Shown piece after piece: positions 46,221 to 53,555 of a stretch of 64,000 bases of DNA. The stretch covers positions 248,001 to 312,000 of the forward strand of contig NC_013422.1 of assembly GCF_000024765.1 (NCBI RefSeq), in the 5' to 3' direction. Every line of letters starts with the position of its first letter. Positions within the stretch are counted from its first letter, which is position 1. The stretch comes from Halothiobacillus neapolitanus c2. Its GTDB lineage: Bacteria; Pseudomonadota; Gammaproteobacteria; Halothiobacillales; Halothiobacillaceae. The translations under genes and the position numbers were made by a program. The notes beneath the pieces were generated by a model. It was not told where the DNA came from, searched no databases, and saw only the letters and a list, made by a program, of their open reading frames with translations.

Positions 46221-48081
46221 ATGAATCAAGAGTGGATTCTTCAAACAAAAGAAACTCGCCGAGCGTTCTCAAACGCGACCTGGGTTCCATTGAGGGCATC
46301 CATTAATGACGAGAAGGGAAATGTTAAAAACATTGGCTACATCAGCGAATATTTTGGTTGCGGGTCTGCCGCGTTTCCACCAGAGAATCGGAAATTGGTT
46401 GAGGAGCGCCTAGGCTGGAGTGATATCGGAATAGGTCATACCGTAGCGCCTTATGCTTACGAAGATGGCTATTACGCATCCATTGATCAGTTTCAGTACA
46501 ACGATAAAGAGCCAATAGGCGTTAATCTCGTCTTTGAACATCCTCAGCCTGTTGTTGGTGGAAAACAATTGATATTGAATCCTGATCTTGTCGTTGCGCT
46601 CCGCCTGATAAAAGAAGGAACTAACTGGGTTAGACCCGAAGAGAATTTCGTTGTAGTGGCCCGCGAGAGTTTTGATGACAAAGGCGAACATCGCCTGATC
46701 GAAATCAAGCGAGAATTTCTCGTTGACTATTTGGCCGCAAGAAATCTTTCGCTTCGCCTCTCTTATTACCGCCAAAGAGTGGAGAACGTACCTCTGCTTA
46801 AAGGCAGCGAGTACGCAAACCTAAAAGAACATCGAGAGGAGCGAGACGGCGGCCGATTTGAGCTTCTAATTCGCGGCATTAATGACGTTTTCGGAGGTGG
46901 CTGGGCGATGTTCCGTGCTTGGCGAACGGACGTCGATGAAGATGAAGACGCCCCTGTGATGGGGCCAGAAGATGACCATAACACCGACCATGAAAGCTCG
47001 AAAGGGCATCGCGGCGGTTATGAAGGCGTTCGAGTTGAGGGTGAATTCTGGCGAGATGAATGGGTTGAACATCAATCTCAAAGCATCCGCGTTCGTGGAG
47101 ATACAGACATAAATCTCCCTCAGTTTATTGCCGAGACTGACGGGAAGCGCATGTCCTCTTCCGAATTGGATAACGAGGATATTGGCCGATGGCTTTGGTT
47201 TCGTTCAAGTGTAGTGACCGACCTTCTAGGCCACCGCGGCTTCGCCCTGAAGTGGTACACGGCGGAGACTGGTGCTATTTGCTCGACCTCCGGCTACGCC
47301 ACGCACTTCGGTATCAATTCTGCTGACTTGCTGACAGTCTACGCCTACGACATCGCTCGGCTCCCAGCTTGGGAGCAGCATATCTGGGCAGCCCATAACG
47401 TTGCGCCCGACGGCAAGGTCTCAGGAGAATTGCTATCAGCGCAAGTCAAGACCGAACCGGCGTCTACACATGCGGTTGAGGAGATGCTCTTTGGGAGCAT
47501 GCGACTGCTCGAGCAAGGCTTCCGCGACAAGTTCGGGATTGACTTGTTCAGCCACGATATCGATGACGAATCGGCTATGCAGCAGATTTCTCGTTTCCAT
47601 AGCAGGGACCAGGCGTCATTGCTAAGGCTGGCGAAGGAACTTGTCCGCGTATTCTCAGACCGACTCAACATTAGCGACCTTCGCAAACTTTCAACCCACG
47701 CGGAGAAGGAAAGGCTTGGTTCAAACAAGCTTCTGCAAGATGTTTTATCTCAAAAGGTTGGGGCTGATAAGGCCCGCCAAGTCTTTGCCGAAATTGCTGG
47801 GGCTTATGATATGCGCGTCGGTGATGCACATCCGACCGGATCAAAGGTTGCAGATGCCATCAAGCTTGCAGGCATTGATCAAAGCAGATCGCATCTAAGG
47901 CAAGGTGAGCAGCTTATCCACAACTTCGGGCGAGCGGTTTGGTTTATAGGTAAATGTCTCTTCGGACAACCTGAACCACGTGAAAGCTAGGCCACATGCC
48001 GCATAACATGGCGCTCAACCTCGCTCCCTTCGGTCGCTGGACGCTGCGCGATAAAGCCGCGCAGCGCCGGTTAGCTCTACG
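46171..48081 (+). mobile_element. Integron gene cassette 1
   Basis: The left edge is G|TTATGC at 46170-46176. The right end is an attC site at 48001-48087 with R'' GCATAAC, the exact reverse complement of GTTATGC. In cassettes the R' half at the 5' edge derives from the same attC, so such a match is expected if this 1911-bp DNA was once a circle. One gene (46221-47990) fills it, in the usual orientation with the attC after the stop codon. Length is unusual; most cassettes are below 1 kb. Confidence 0.78.
46221..47990 (+). CDS. Cassette-borne 589-residue protein of unknown family, possible HEPN domain
   Basis: ATG 46221 has AAGG upstream, giving 589 residues; 57 earlier in-frame bases have no good start. 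I do not recognise the family. The N-terminal half is beta-rich and ends in LVVALRLIKEGTNWVRPEEN and EIKREFLVDYLAARNLSLRL. The middle is acidic (TDVDEDEDAPVMGPEDDHNT). The C-terminal 150 residues are helical, with RVGDAH (R532-x4-H537), which fits the R-x4-6-H motif of HEPN RNases. No signal peptide or membrane helix was seen. Cargo of this kind in a cassette suggests a defence or stress function, but that is inference. Confidence 0.6.
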   Translation: MNQEWILQTKETRRAFSNATWVPLRASINDEKGNVKNIGYISEYFGCGSAAFPPENRKLVEERLGWSDIGIGHTVAPYAYEDGYYASIDQFQYNDKEPIGVNLVFEHPQPVVGGKQLILNPDLVVALRLIKEGTNWVRPEENFVVVARESFDDKGEHRLIEIKREFLVDYLAARNLSLRLSYYRQRVENVPLLKGSEYANLKEHREERDGGRFELLIRGINDVFGGGWAMFRAWRTDVDEDEDAPVMGPEDDHNTDHESSKGHRGGYEGVRVEGEFWRDEWVEHQSQSIRVRGDTDINLPQFIAETDGKRMSSSELDNEDIGRWLWFRSSVVTDLLGHRGFALKWYTAETGAICSTSGYATHFGINSADLLTVYAYDIARLPAWEQHIWAAHNVAPDGKVSGELLSAQVKTEPASTHAVEEMLFGSMRLLEQGFRDKFGIDLFSHDIDDESAMQQISRFHSRDQASLLRLAKELVRVFSDRLNISDLRKLSTHAEKERLGSNKLLQDVLSQKVGADKARQVFAEIAGAYDMRVGDAHPTGSKVADAIKLAGIDQSRSHLRQGEQLIHNFGRAVWFIGKCLFGQPEPRES

Positions 48082-48087
48082 TTAGGC
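48001..48087 (+). other. attC recombination site 1
   Basis: Boxes in order: R'' GCATAAC (48001-48007), L'' GCTCAAC (48013-48019), L' GTTAGC (48070-48075) and R' GTTAGGC (48081-48087). L'' and L' pair except for one extra base, the extrahelical base used for strand choice. The centre folds into a perfect nine-pair hairpin (CGCTGCGCG/CGCGCAGCG). This is a canonical bottom-strand attC of 87 bp. Confidence 0.82.
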
Positions 48088-48312
48088 ACTTCGGTGATTC
48101 AGGGTGTTTTCTGTCAGTGATTTGGCAGCCAATTCGGGCTACAAACTCACCCTTCAAATTTCGGCTCGCGCCTTGTCGGGCTTTCGCGCATAGTTGCCAG
48201 TAAAGGCGTGGTTTACAGGGTGGTTCCGTACATCATGAGTTCTCGGTCTTTCATGAGTTTCGCGCCTAACATCACACTCAACTCGTCCGCCCACCCGCTG
48301 CGTGCTACGTCG
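48082..48312 (+). mobile_element. Integron gene cassette 2, apparently non-coding
   Basis: It begins TTAGGC directly after the first attC, and its own attC begins with R'' GCCTAAC at 48264-48270, the exact complement of GTTAGGC. L'' CTCAAC lies at 48277-48282. The right box is degraded: GTTTGGC at 48312-48318 is the best R' candidate, one base off. No ORF with a start and ribosome binding site was found in the roughly 180 bp before the attC. It may carry a small RNA or promoter, or be a decayed cassette. Confidence 0.62.
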
Positions 48313-48318
48313 TTTGGC
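48264..48318 (+). other. attC recombination site 2, degenerate at its right end
   Basis: R'' GCCTAAC and L'' CTCAAC are well formed, but the right-hand side is imperfect, with R' candidate GTTTGGC. The site is about 55 bp. It may no longer be an efficient recombination target, or the cassette array ends here. Confidence 0.5.
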
Positions 48319-48365
48319 TCTGTACAATACGAGCATTATGTGTAAAAAATTTTGAGAAATACAAC

Positions 48366-48713
48366 ATGGCATTTAGCGAATTTGAATTAAAAAAACACGA
48401 AAAGATGTTGAAGGCTTATATCGAAAAGCACAGGCCGCCCGCCCACATTCGAAACGAAATCGATCTCGGTTACAGGCAAGCAGGACAAAGCGTCGAAATT
48501 TTCGAAATTCGTTCGCGCTGGGATAACCCAAAAGAGAAAATGGAGAACCCTGTTGCAAAAGCAACCTACGTCAAAACACAAGACATCTGGAAAATATACT
48601 GGCAAAGGGCTGATCAAAAATGGCATTCCTACGTGCCGCATCCTACCGTCAAAAGCTTGGAGGCGTTCTTGAAGGTTGTTGAGGATGACGAATGTGCGTG
48701 CTTTTACGGTTAA
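48366..48713 (+). CDS. DUF3024-domain protein
   Basis: The 115-residue protein begins MAFSEFELKKHEKMLKAYIE and continues PPAHIRNEIDLGYRQAGQSV and VAKATYVKTQDIWKIYWQRA, typical of DUF3024. Family members are frequent in Vibrio superintegron arrays and other accessory DNA; function is unknown. It directly follows the second cassette-like element and is probably a third cassette, but a good attC could not be found after it. A hairpin with GTTAAGC at 48789-48795 is the only weak candidate. Confidence 0.78.
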   Translation: MAFSEFELKKHEKMLKAYIEKHRPPAHIRNEIDLGYRQAGQSVEIFEIRSRWDNPKEKMENPVAKATYVKTQDIWKIYWQRADQKWHSYVPHPTVKSLEAFLKVVEDDECACFYG

Positions 48714-48794
48714 AACAAATCATTCCAGCCGACTCATTGCCCCACCGCACTTTTGTGGCTTTATTTCATCTATCGGCTGAGTTTAATCGTTAAG

Positions 48795-48949
48795 CCTGTA
48801 GAAAAACCTTCTCGGCAAGAAAAATCCGTGACCAAGAGCTAAAACCGACGCCGTAAAATGCTCTTTAATCGGCGATTTTCTGGTCAATAAGTGTCTCGAT
48901 ACGTCCTTTTCTATGACAGTTTTGCCGCTTAAAGAATTTTTTCTACAGG
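48795..48949. mobile_element. MITE-like element with 12-bp terminal inverted repeats
   Basis: CCTGTAGAAAAA at 48795-48806 and TTTTTCTACAGG at 48938-48949 are perfect inverted copies bounding 155 bp with no ORF. TGACCA/TGGTCA form a second internal complement. Flanks GTTAAG and GTTATT share only GTTA, so a target duplication is not proven. A transposase-free MITE is the most natural reading, but no second copy exists in this window. Confidence 0.5.
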
Positions 48950-48953
48950 GTTA

Positions 48954-49256
48954 TTAGGCGGGGAAAACAGCCTGATGAACATCCATATTTTTATGAAGCA
49001 TGCGCACCACTAGAATCTCCTCGTTTGAGAGGCACTCGTAAAATACCACATGGCTCTGAAAAGGATATTTGCGCACACCTGTTTCGATGTAATCACAGGC
49101 ATTACCAAGTGTTGGCGAATCGGCCAGTATCTTGAAAGTTTCATCCAAGCCTTTGAGGTAATGCAGGCGTTGTGCTCTCCCCCAATGTTTTTCTGTGAAT
49201 CGTGCGATTCCACGCAAATCGGCTTTTGCGGAGTGGCTAAGAGAAAATTTGCCCAT
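48954..49256 (-). CDS. parE: ParE-family toxin
   Basis: The 100-residue protein has the ParE pattern: FSLSHSAKADLRGIARFTEK, then ADSPTLGNACDYIETGVRKY, HVVFYECL and ILVVRMLHKNMD. ParE toxins block DNA gyrase. The ATG overlaps the ParD stop codon as TAATG. Its stop lies just five bases from the MITE-like element. Confidence 0.9.
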   Translation of the reverse strand: MGKFSLSHSAKADLRGIARFTEKHWGRAQRLHYLKGLDETFKILADSPTLGNACDYIETGVRKYPFQSHVVFYECLSNEEILVVRMLHKNMDVHQAVFPA

Positions 49257-49495
49257 TAACTCAATTCATTATCGAGTTCGGCCATAAACTTTTCATAGTT
49301 GTATTCAGCCGTTCCACTGGCTCGGCCTTCTGCTATTAATTGGCGCAGTGTTTCCAGTTTCTGTTCTTCATTCTCAAGCAGGCGCAAACCAGCGCGCACC
49401 ACCTCTGTCGCTGAGCCATAGCGGCCTTTCGACAGTTGAGCTGCAATAAACTGATCAAAATGGTTTCCCAAGCTGACACTGGTGTTTTTTGCCAT
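49256..49495 (-). CDS. parD: ParD-family antitoxin
   Basis: ATG 49495, preceded by GGAGAC, gives 79 residues: MAKNTSVSLGNHFDQFIAAQ, RYGSATEVVRAGLRLLENEE, and an acidic end YNYEKFMAELDNELS. The N-terminal ribbon-helix-helix binds its own promoter, the C-terminus masks ParE. It pairs with the ParE gene immediately downstream. Confidence 0.92.
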   Translation of the reverse strand: MAKNTSVSLGNHFDQFIAAQLSKGRYGSATEVVRAGLRLLENEEQKLETLRQLIAEGRASGTAEYNYEKFMAELDNELS

Positions 49496-49649
49496 TGGGT
49501 TGTCTCCAAGAAATACCAATATTTGGTAAATATTGCAAAAGGCACCTAGCAAGTCAATCCAGATTGCCTTCAACTCAGAGCGGCAGGGCGTGCACGGCGC
49601 TCAAATCAATTCAGTAAGAAACTGAACTCGCCGTGTTTTCGACATGCCC

Positions 49650-50324
49650 TCAGGATGCTTTACTCCAATCCCCCTGCCATACAACCGGGCCGACCGGCTT
49701 GTTGCCAATTGGCTTGCCGGTGGGTTCCAAGCTGATGGCGAGTTTGGTTTGTGCAATCGTATTGCTCCAGAGTGCGGGGCGTACCGTGACGCTTTCCCCT
49801 TTCTTCATCGGCAAACTGCCAACGGCCACCGTTTGTCCTTGCGGGGTAATTAACCACAGAACGGCTTGTTTGTTAATTTCTTGATCGGCATTTGTCAAAC
49901 AGGTGACTTGAAGCTGCTGTGTTGTTGTATCCGCCTTGGCTTCCCACATGGCGGATTGGCCTTGTGCCATCGGCATCATGGCGATGCTGTCGGCCTGCAT
50001 GGTTGGCTTGTTGGGCACAAAGACGCCGACGAGCAGCCCGATTCCGATCATGGCGACAATGGCTGCGGCCATGCGCCAACGTAGCAATGCGCTGCCGACA
50101 TCCTGCGCCTGATGATCGAGCTGTCGTTCGATGCGGGACCATACCCAGCCGAGCAACGGGCGCGATTCGCATTGTGACAGCAGGTGATCGGAGATGATCA
50201 GCGACCAGTTGGTGACGGCACGCCGTTGCTCGGGCGATGCTTTGATTGCCCGCTCGGTCAACCGATCGGTTGGTTCGTCCAGCAGACCGAGGACATATTC
50301 GATGTGTTCAGTGGATTCGTTCAT
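49650..50324 (-). CDS. RskA-like membrane anti-sigma factor
   Basis: The 224-residue protein has an N-terminal cytoplasmic anti-sigma domain (EHIEYVLGLLDEPTDRLTER), one membrane helix (AAAIVAMIGIGLLVGVFVP, about residues 89-108) and an RskA-type periplasmic domain ending in LEPTGKPIGNKPVGPVVWQG. It lacks the zinc-binding H-x3-C-x2-C motif of the ChrR/RsrA group. It would hold the adjacent sigma factor at the membrane until a periplasmic signal releases it. The genes are separated by one base, sigma first. The target is probably the divergent MNIO operon. Confidence 0.85.
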   Translation of the reverse strand: MNESTEHIEYVLGLLDEPTDRLTERAIKASPEQRRAVTNWSLIISDHLLSQCESRPLLGWVWSRIERQLDHQAQDVGSALLRWRMAAAIVAMIGIGLLVGVFVPNKPTMQADSIAMMPMAQGQSAMWEAKADTTTQQLQVTCLTNADQEINKQAVLWLITPQGQTVAVGSLPMKKGESVTVRPALWSNTIAQTKLAISLEPTGKPIGNKPVGPVVWQGDWSKAS

Positions 50325-50325
50325 G

Positions 50326-50949
50326 TCAGTTCACCAGGCCAAGACAGGATTTGAGATTGATTAAGGCGCGTCGAATCCAGCTTTTCACGGTGCTGAGTGA
50401 CGTGGAGAGTTCATCGGCAATTTCTTGGTAGGTATGACCGAACCAGAAAGCTTTGTGGATGGCCTGACGCGGTTCGGCACGCAGTGCTTCGAGGCACCGT
50501 GTCATGGCCTCGCGATCCATGAGTTGCCAGTCGTGTGGATCGCCGTCCGCCGATCCTCCTTGATGGCCCTCCGGGGAGAGCAGGGGGGCATCGGCCAGTG
50601 CCAGAAAATCAGCCCAGTCCGCTGTGGTAATTTCCCGGTTGAACCGGCGCAACAAGCTGATCGCACGATGGTGCGCGATGGCGGCCAGCCAAGTCATCGG
50701 CTGCGCGCGGGCTGAATCAAATCGGCCCGCTTGCTGCCAAACCGCCAGAAAAACATCCTGAACGCACTCTTGCGCGCGACCTTCCTCTTTTAGTATACGC
50801 AGGCATAACCCGTAAAGTGGTCCGGATGTGCGTTGATACAGTTTTTGGAATGCGGACCGGTCCCCCGCTGCCGTGGCTTGCAACCACTGTGTGAGCTGAT
50901 CATCGTCTTGATTACGGTCCTTGTTCGATCGATTGGGTTTCATGCTCAT
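50326..50949 (-). CDS. ECF-type sigma-70 family factor
   Basis: ATG 50949, with AGGAG before it, gives 207 residues. Region 2 is DRSAFQKLYQRTSGPLYGLC through ECVQDVFLAVWQQAGRF, with the promoter-melting MTWLAAIAHHRAISLLRR. Region 4 is PRQAIHKAFWFGHTYQEIAD followed by LSTSLSTVKSWIRRALI. Group closest by pattern is SigK/RpoE-like with RskA partners. It is divergent from the SCGANMKK peptide gene over 418 bases, and probably activates both its own promoter and that operon; no promoter consensus was identified with confidence. Confidence 0.88.
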   Translation of the reverse strand: MSMKPNRSNKDRNQDDDQLTQWLQATAAGDRSAFQKLYQRTSGPLYGLCLRILKEEGRAQECVQDVFLAVWQQAGRFDSARAQPMTWLAAIAHHRAISLLRRFNREITTADWADFLALADAPLLSPEGHQGGSADGDPHDWQLMDREAMTRCLEALRAEPRQAIHKAFWFGHTYQEIADELSTSLSTVKSWIRRALINLKSCLGLVN

Positions 50950-51367
50950 GCCGATCCGGCTCCTCTTGATTCGTTTGGAGGGGTGGTTCATCCCGTCGCT
51001 CGACACACTGCGCTGGCCATTATCCGTGGTGATTATCCCTGGGGATGTTCTTGGAAGATCGCTTGGCATGCTCATCATCGCATGCATGCGGCCCGTGTCG
51101 AGCTGTGTGCAAACCCTCATCGTTTCGTTTTTTCTGTTTGCTCACAATTCAGAATACGTGCTCAAGTCGGATTCGGTTGCATCCCGCGTTCAGTTTATTT
51201 CAGCCATAAACGATTTTTTTTGCATCCCATCGCCACTTCCGTGCGTAGATGAATTGCGAGACGAACCTGCTCGCAAACCGTCGAGCGTCGACGGGCATAT
51301 TAATTTGCCGCTCGCGCCGGTCGATGAAACTGGATTTATTTTTCAATGAGTTGATGGAGATTTTTTG
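50950..51367. promoter_or_regulatory. Divergent control region between the sigma factor and the MNIO operon, with two palindromes
   Basis: No gene is supported in this 418-bp region. Two perfect inverted repeats lie in tandem about 75-115 bases before the peptide gene: TTGCGAG/CTCGCAA (51254-51260 and 51270-51276) and CCGTCGA/TCGACGG (51278-51284 and 51288-51294). They could be operators, part of an ECF promoter, or stems in the 5' untranslated message. GGAG lies eight bases before the peptide ATG. Confidence 0.55.
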
Positions 51368-51625
51368 ATGAAAACCCGTACTTTGAAAGCTGCTGTGATT
51401 GCCTCTACCGCCTTGTCTGCTGCCTTGGTGGCAGGTACTGCCTTGGCTAATCCGTTTGTCAGTCAGCACGGTGCCTCTCTGGTGAAGGTTTCCGATGCTT
51501 CCTGCGGTGCTAACATGAAAAAGAGCGATAGTTCTTGTGGCGCGAACATGAAGAAGAGCGACAGTTCCTGTGGTGCCAACATGAAGAAGAGTGACAGTTC
51601 CTGTGGCGCGAACATGAAAAAATAA
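51368..51625 (+). CDS. Secreted repeat peptide, putative MNIO-modified RiPP metallophore precursor
   Basis: ATG 51368 gives 85 residues. A Sec signal peptide (AAVIASTALSAALVAGTALA) probably ends after A27. After a short spacer come four repeats of SCGANMKK separated by SDS, with Cys at 46, 57, 68 and 79. Secreted low-complexity Cys repeat peptides directly before DUF692 and DUF2063 genes are the bufferin/HvfA family, in which the oxidase turns Cys into oxazolone/thioamide or thiooxazole groups that bind copper. HvfA repeats are normally EGKCG; here DSSCG replaces them. The role in metal binding is inferred. Confidence 0.78.
   Translation: MKTRTLKAAVIASTALSAALVAGTALANPFVSQHGASLVKVSDASCGANMKKSDSSCGANMKKSDSSCGANMKKSDSSCGANMKK
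51500..51622 (+). repeat. 33-bp tandem repeat encoding SCGANMKKSDS
   Basis: Units begin at 51500, 51533, 51566 and 51599, the last truncated to 24 bases. Codon choices differ between units (TGC/TGT, GCT/GCG/GCC), so selection has kept the peptide while DNA drifted. Confidence 0.93.
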
Positions 51626-51956
51626 GTGCGACATGGTCGTCTCCCTTGGCTCATCTCTGGTGGGCTAAGGGCATCCGGACGTAACGAGGATCGATTGATT
51701 TTGCCTTGGCATTCGGTGTCTGCGCGAGATTGATCTATCCTTTTACCACTAGTGGCCTGACTATTCGGGCCCTGCACACTGTTTGGTCAGCCGCATGGCG
51801 TCCAAGTCATTTTTGGCGTTGCCCTTGGTTCTTGCGAGGTGTCACGTGCCGACCTGACAGTGTGGAGGGTGATTCGAAAAAGCGAATCGCGATCACTCAA
51901 TCCTGACTACCCCTGTTTTGGGTTGATGCCCCTCGATTCTGGCGAAGGAGGTTGCA
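51626..51956 (+). promoter_or_regulatory. Intergenic region with RNA hairpins between the peptide and MNIO genes
   Basis: No gene was supported. A hairpin at 51643-51671 has an 11-pair stem (with G-U pairs) and seven-base loop, without a T-run, and lies 18 bases after the peptide stop. A second one at 51871-51888 pairs GATTCG with CGAATC. The first could partly end or stabilise the peptide transcript so that more precursor than enzyme is made. GGAGG precedes the MNIO start at 51957. Confidence 0.55.
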
Positions 51957-52805
51957 ATGATTACAGATGCGAAACATGTGCTGGTCGGCGTGGGTTTGCG
52001 GCGCGGCTCGTTGATGCAGCAGATCGAAACCGATCACCCCGATCTTGATTTTTTGGAAGTCGCGCCCGAAAACTGGATGCGATTGGGGGGTGCAGTCAAG
52101 CGGCAGTTCGAGTCCCTGCTGGAACGCTATCCCTTGTATCTGCATGGACTGTCACTCTCGATCGGCGGGCCAGCCCCACTGGATGTGGATTTTCTCAAAT
52201 CGCTGCGTGCATTCATCGATCGCTATCAACCCGTCCTCTACAGCGAACATCTCTCGTTTTGTACGGACAATGCGCATCTCTACGACTTGATGCCGATTCC
52301 GTTTACCCGCGTGGCAATGCGACATGTGGTCGAGCGTATCCATCGCGCTCAGGACATTCTGGGGCAGCGGCTGACGTTGGAGAATGTGTCTTATTACACC
52401 GCGCCCGATGCCGAAATGAACGAGTTGGAATTTCTGACCGAGATTTTGCAGCAAGCCGATTGCGATTTGTTGCTTGATGTTAATAACGTGTACGTTAACA
52501 GCGTCAATCACCGCTACGACCCGGTGGCCTTTCTTGATGCGCTGCCCGTTGAGCGCGTGCGTTATCTGCATGTGGCGGGGCATTTGCAACTCAGCCCCGA
52601 TTTGATTGTGGACACGCACGGCGCTGCGGTTGCCGATCCGGTCTGGGATTTGCTGGCGCACACATACACTCGTTTCGGGGCCGTGCCCACATTGCTGGAG
52701 CGGGATTTTGATATTCCGCCGCTGGCGGATTTGATGCAGGAGGTCGCCCAGATTCGCCGTGTGGCCGCCGGTGCGCACAACAAAGTGCTGGAGCCGGTGG
52801 CATGA
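51957..52805 (+). CDS. DUF692 multinuclear non-haem iron oxidase (MNIO, BufB/HvfB-like)
   Basis: The 282-residue protein is a DUF692 TIM-barrel enzyme. Recognisable parts include VGVGLRRGSLMQQI, DFLEVAPENWMRLGG, YSEHLSF, LENVSYYTAPD, LLLDVNNVYVNSVNH, YLHVAGH, VDTHGAAV and ERDFDIPPL. These carry the His, Glu, Asp and Asn ligands of the two- or three-iron centre. MNIOs oxidise Cys residues of RiPP precursors. The next gene, DUF2063, overlaps its stop by four bases and provides the substrate-binding partner. The putative substrate is the peptide encoded 330 bases upstream. Confidence 0.92.
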   Translation: MITDAKHVLVGVGLRRGSLMQQIETDHPDLDFLEVAPENWMRLGGAVKRQFESLLERYPLYLHGLSLSIGGPAPLDVDFLKSLRAFIDRYQPVLYSEHLSFCTDNAHLYDLMPIPFTRVAMRHVVERIHRAQDILGQRLTLENVSYYTAPDAEMNELEFLTEILQQADCDLLLDVNNVYVNSVNHRYDPVAFLDALPVERVRYLHVAGHLQLSPDLIVDTHGAAVADPVWDLLAHTYTRFGAVPTLLERDFDIPPLADLMQEVAQIRRVAAGAHNKVLEPVA

Positions 52806-53551
52806 ACACGGATTTTTTGACACTGCAATCCCAGTTCACCGCTTTTATCCGCAATCCCGAGCATGCGCCGGTGCCCGAAGGCTGCGATCCCGAGCGGATG
52901 AAGCTCTACCATCAACTGTTTTTCAATAACTTTGATGGCATATTGGAAAACACCTTCGACCGCACCCGAGCCCACCTCGCCGATGAGCAATGGCAAGTGC
53001 TGGTGAAATTATTCTTTTCCAGCGTGCCGCAACATTCGCCTTATTTGGTGGATGTGCCTGCACGATTTCTCGAGTTTTTGCAGGAACAGAACACGGTACC
53101 CCTAGCCGAAGCATTATTGGAGTTGGCCGCCTTTGAGGCGACGCTGCACGAATGCCGGATGGCCGAGGATATAACGCTGCCCCAAGCCCCTCAAACGCAG
53201 GCTGAAGATGTGTTTGATGGTGCCTGGCAACCGCACCCCCAAGGCGTTTTGTTTGAAAGCGCTTATCCGGTGAATCAGGCCGATTTTCCACTGGATGAAG
53301 CGCCTGCCCAGCCGACTTTGCTCTGGATTCAGCGGGATGATGCCGGTGTGGTGCAGATCTATAATTTATCAGCAGCCAGCGCGCGTTGGCTTGTGTTGCT
53401 GGATGCTCATGCAGGTGCAACGCCAAATGTTTCACTGGCGCAACTGGCCCAAGAGCTCAATGTTGAACCAGATAGCTTGGCCGAGTTTGCGTGTGCACAA
53501 CTGGCCGATTGGATAGCCGATGGTGTTTTGATTCCCGCCTTAAGTCACTAG
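52802..53551 (+). CDS. DUF2063 MNIO partner protein (BufC/HvfC-like)
   Basis: The 249-residue protein has the DUF2063 N-terminal pattern ([58 protein letters not shown]). The C-terminal half resembles a RiPP recognition element-like winged helix ([20 protein letters not shown], ending [14 protein letters not shown]). Such partners form a complex with DUF692 enzymes and hold the precursor. Its start is ATGA-coupled to the MNIO, and the next gene follows after four bases. Confidence 0.88.
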   Translation: MNTDFLTLQSQFTAFIRNPEHAPVPEGCDPERMKLYHQLFFNNFDGILENTFDRTRAHLADEQWQVLVKLFFSSVPQHSPYLVDVPARFLEFLQEQNTVPLAEALLELAAFEATLHECRMAEDITLPQAPQTQAEDVFDGAWQPHPQGVLFESAYPVNQADFPLDEAPAQPTLLWIQRDDAGVVQIYNLSAASARWLVLLDAHAGATPNVSLAQLAQELNVEPDSLAEFACAQLADWIADGVLIPALSH

Positions 53552-53555
53552 GGCG

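Noticed and set aside
48154-48372. A 72-codon minus-strand frame across cassette 2.
   Set aside because: It spans the attC, crosses the upstream region of the DUF3024 gene and has no ribosome binding site.
45880-48950. Integron integrase or attI site.
   Set aside because: No tyrosine recombinase gene exists in the window on either strand, so only an integrase-less cassette cluster can be claimed.
51500-51622. CRISPR-like array (33-bp repeats).
   Set aside because: The repeats are contiguous coding units without spacers and no cas genes are near.
51368-51625. Metallothionein as the identity of the Cys repeat peptide.
   Set aside because: It has a Sec signal peptide, only four Cys spaced eleven residues apart, and lies before DUF692/DUF2063 genes, which fits a RiPP precursor better.
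51200-51634. A long minus-strand frame opposite the peptide gene with repeated HVRATGT-like residues.
   Set aside because: It is the mirror image of the SCGANMKK repeats, has no ribosome binding site and no signal peptide; the plus-strand gene has both.
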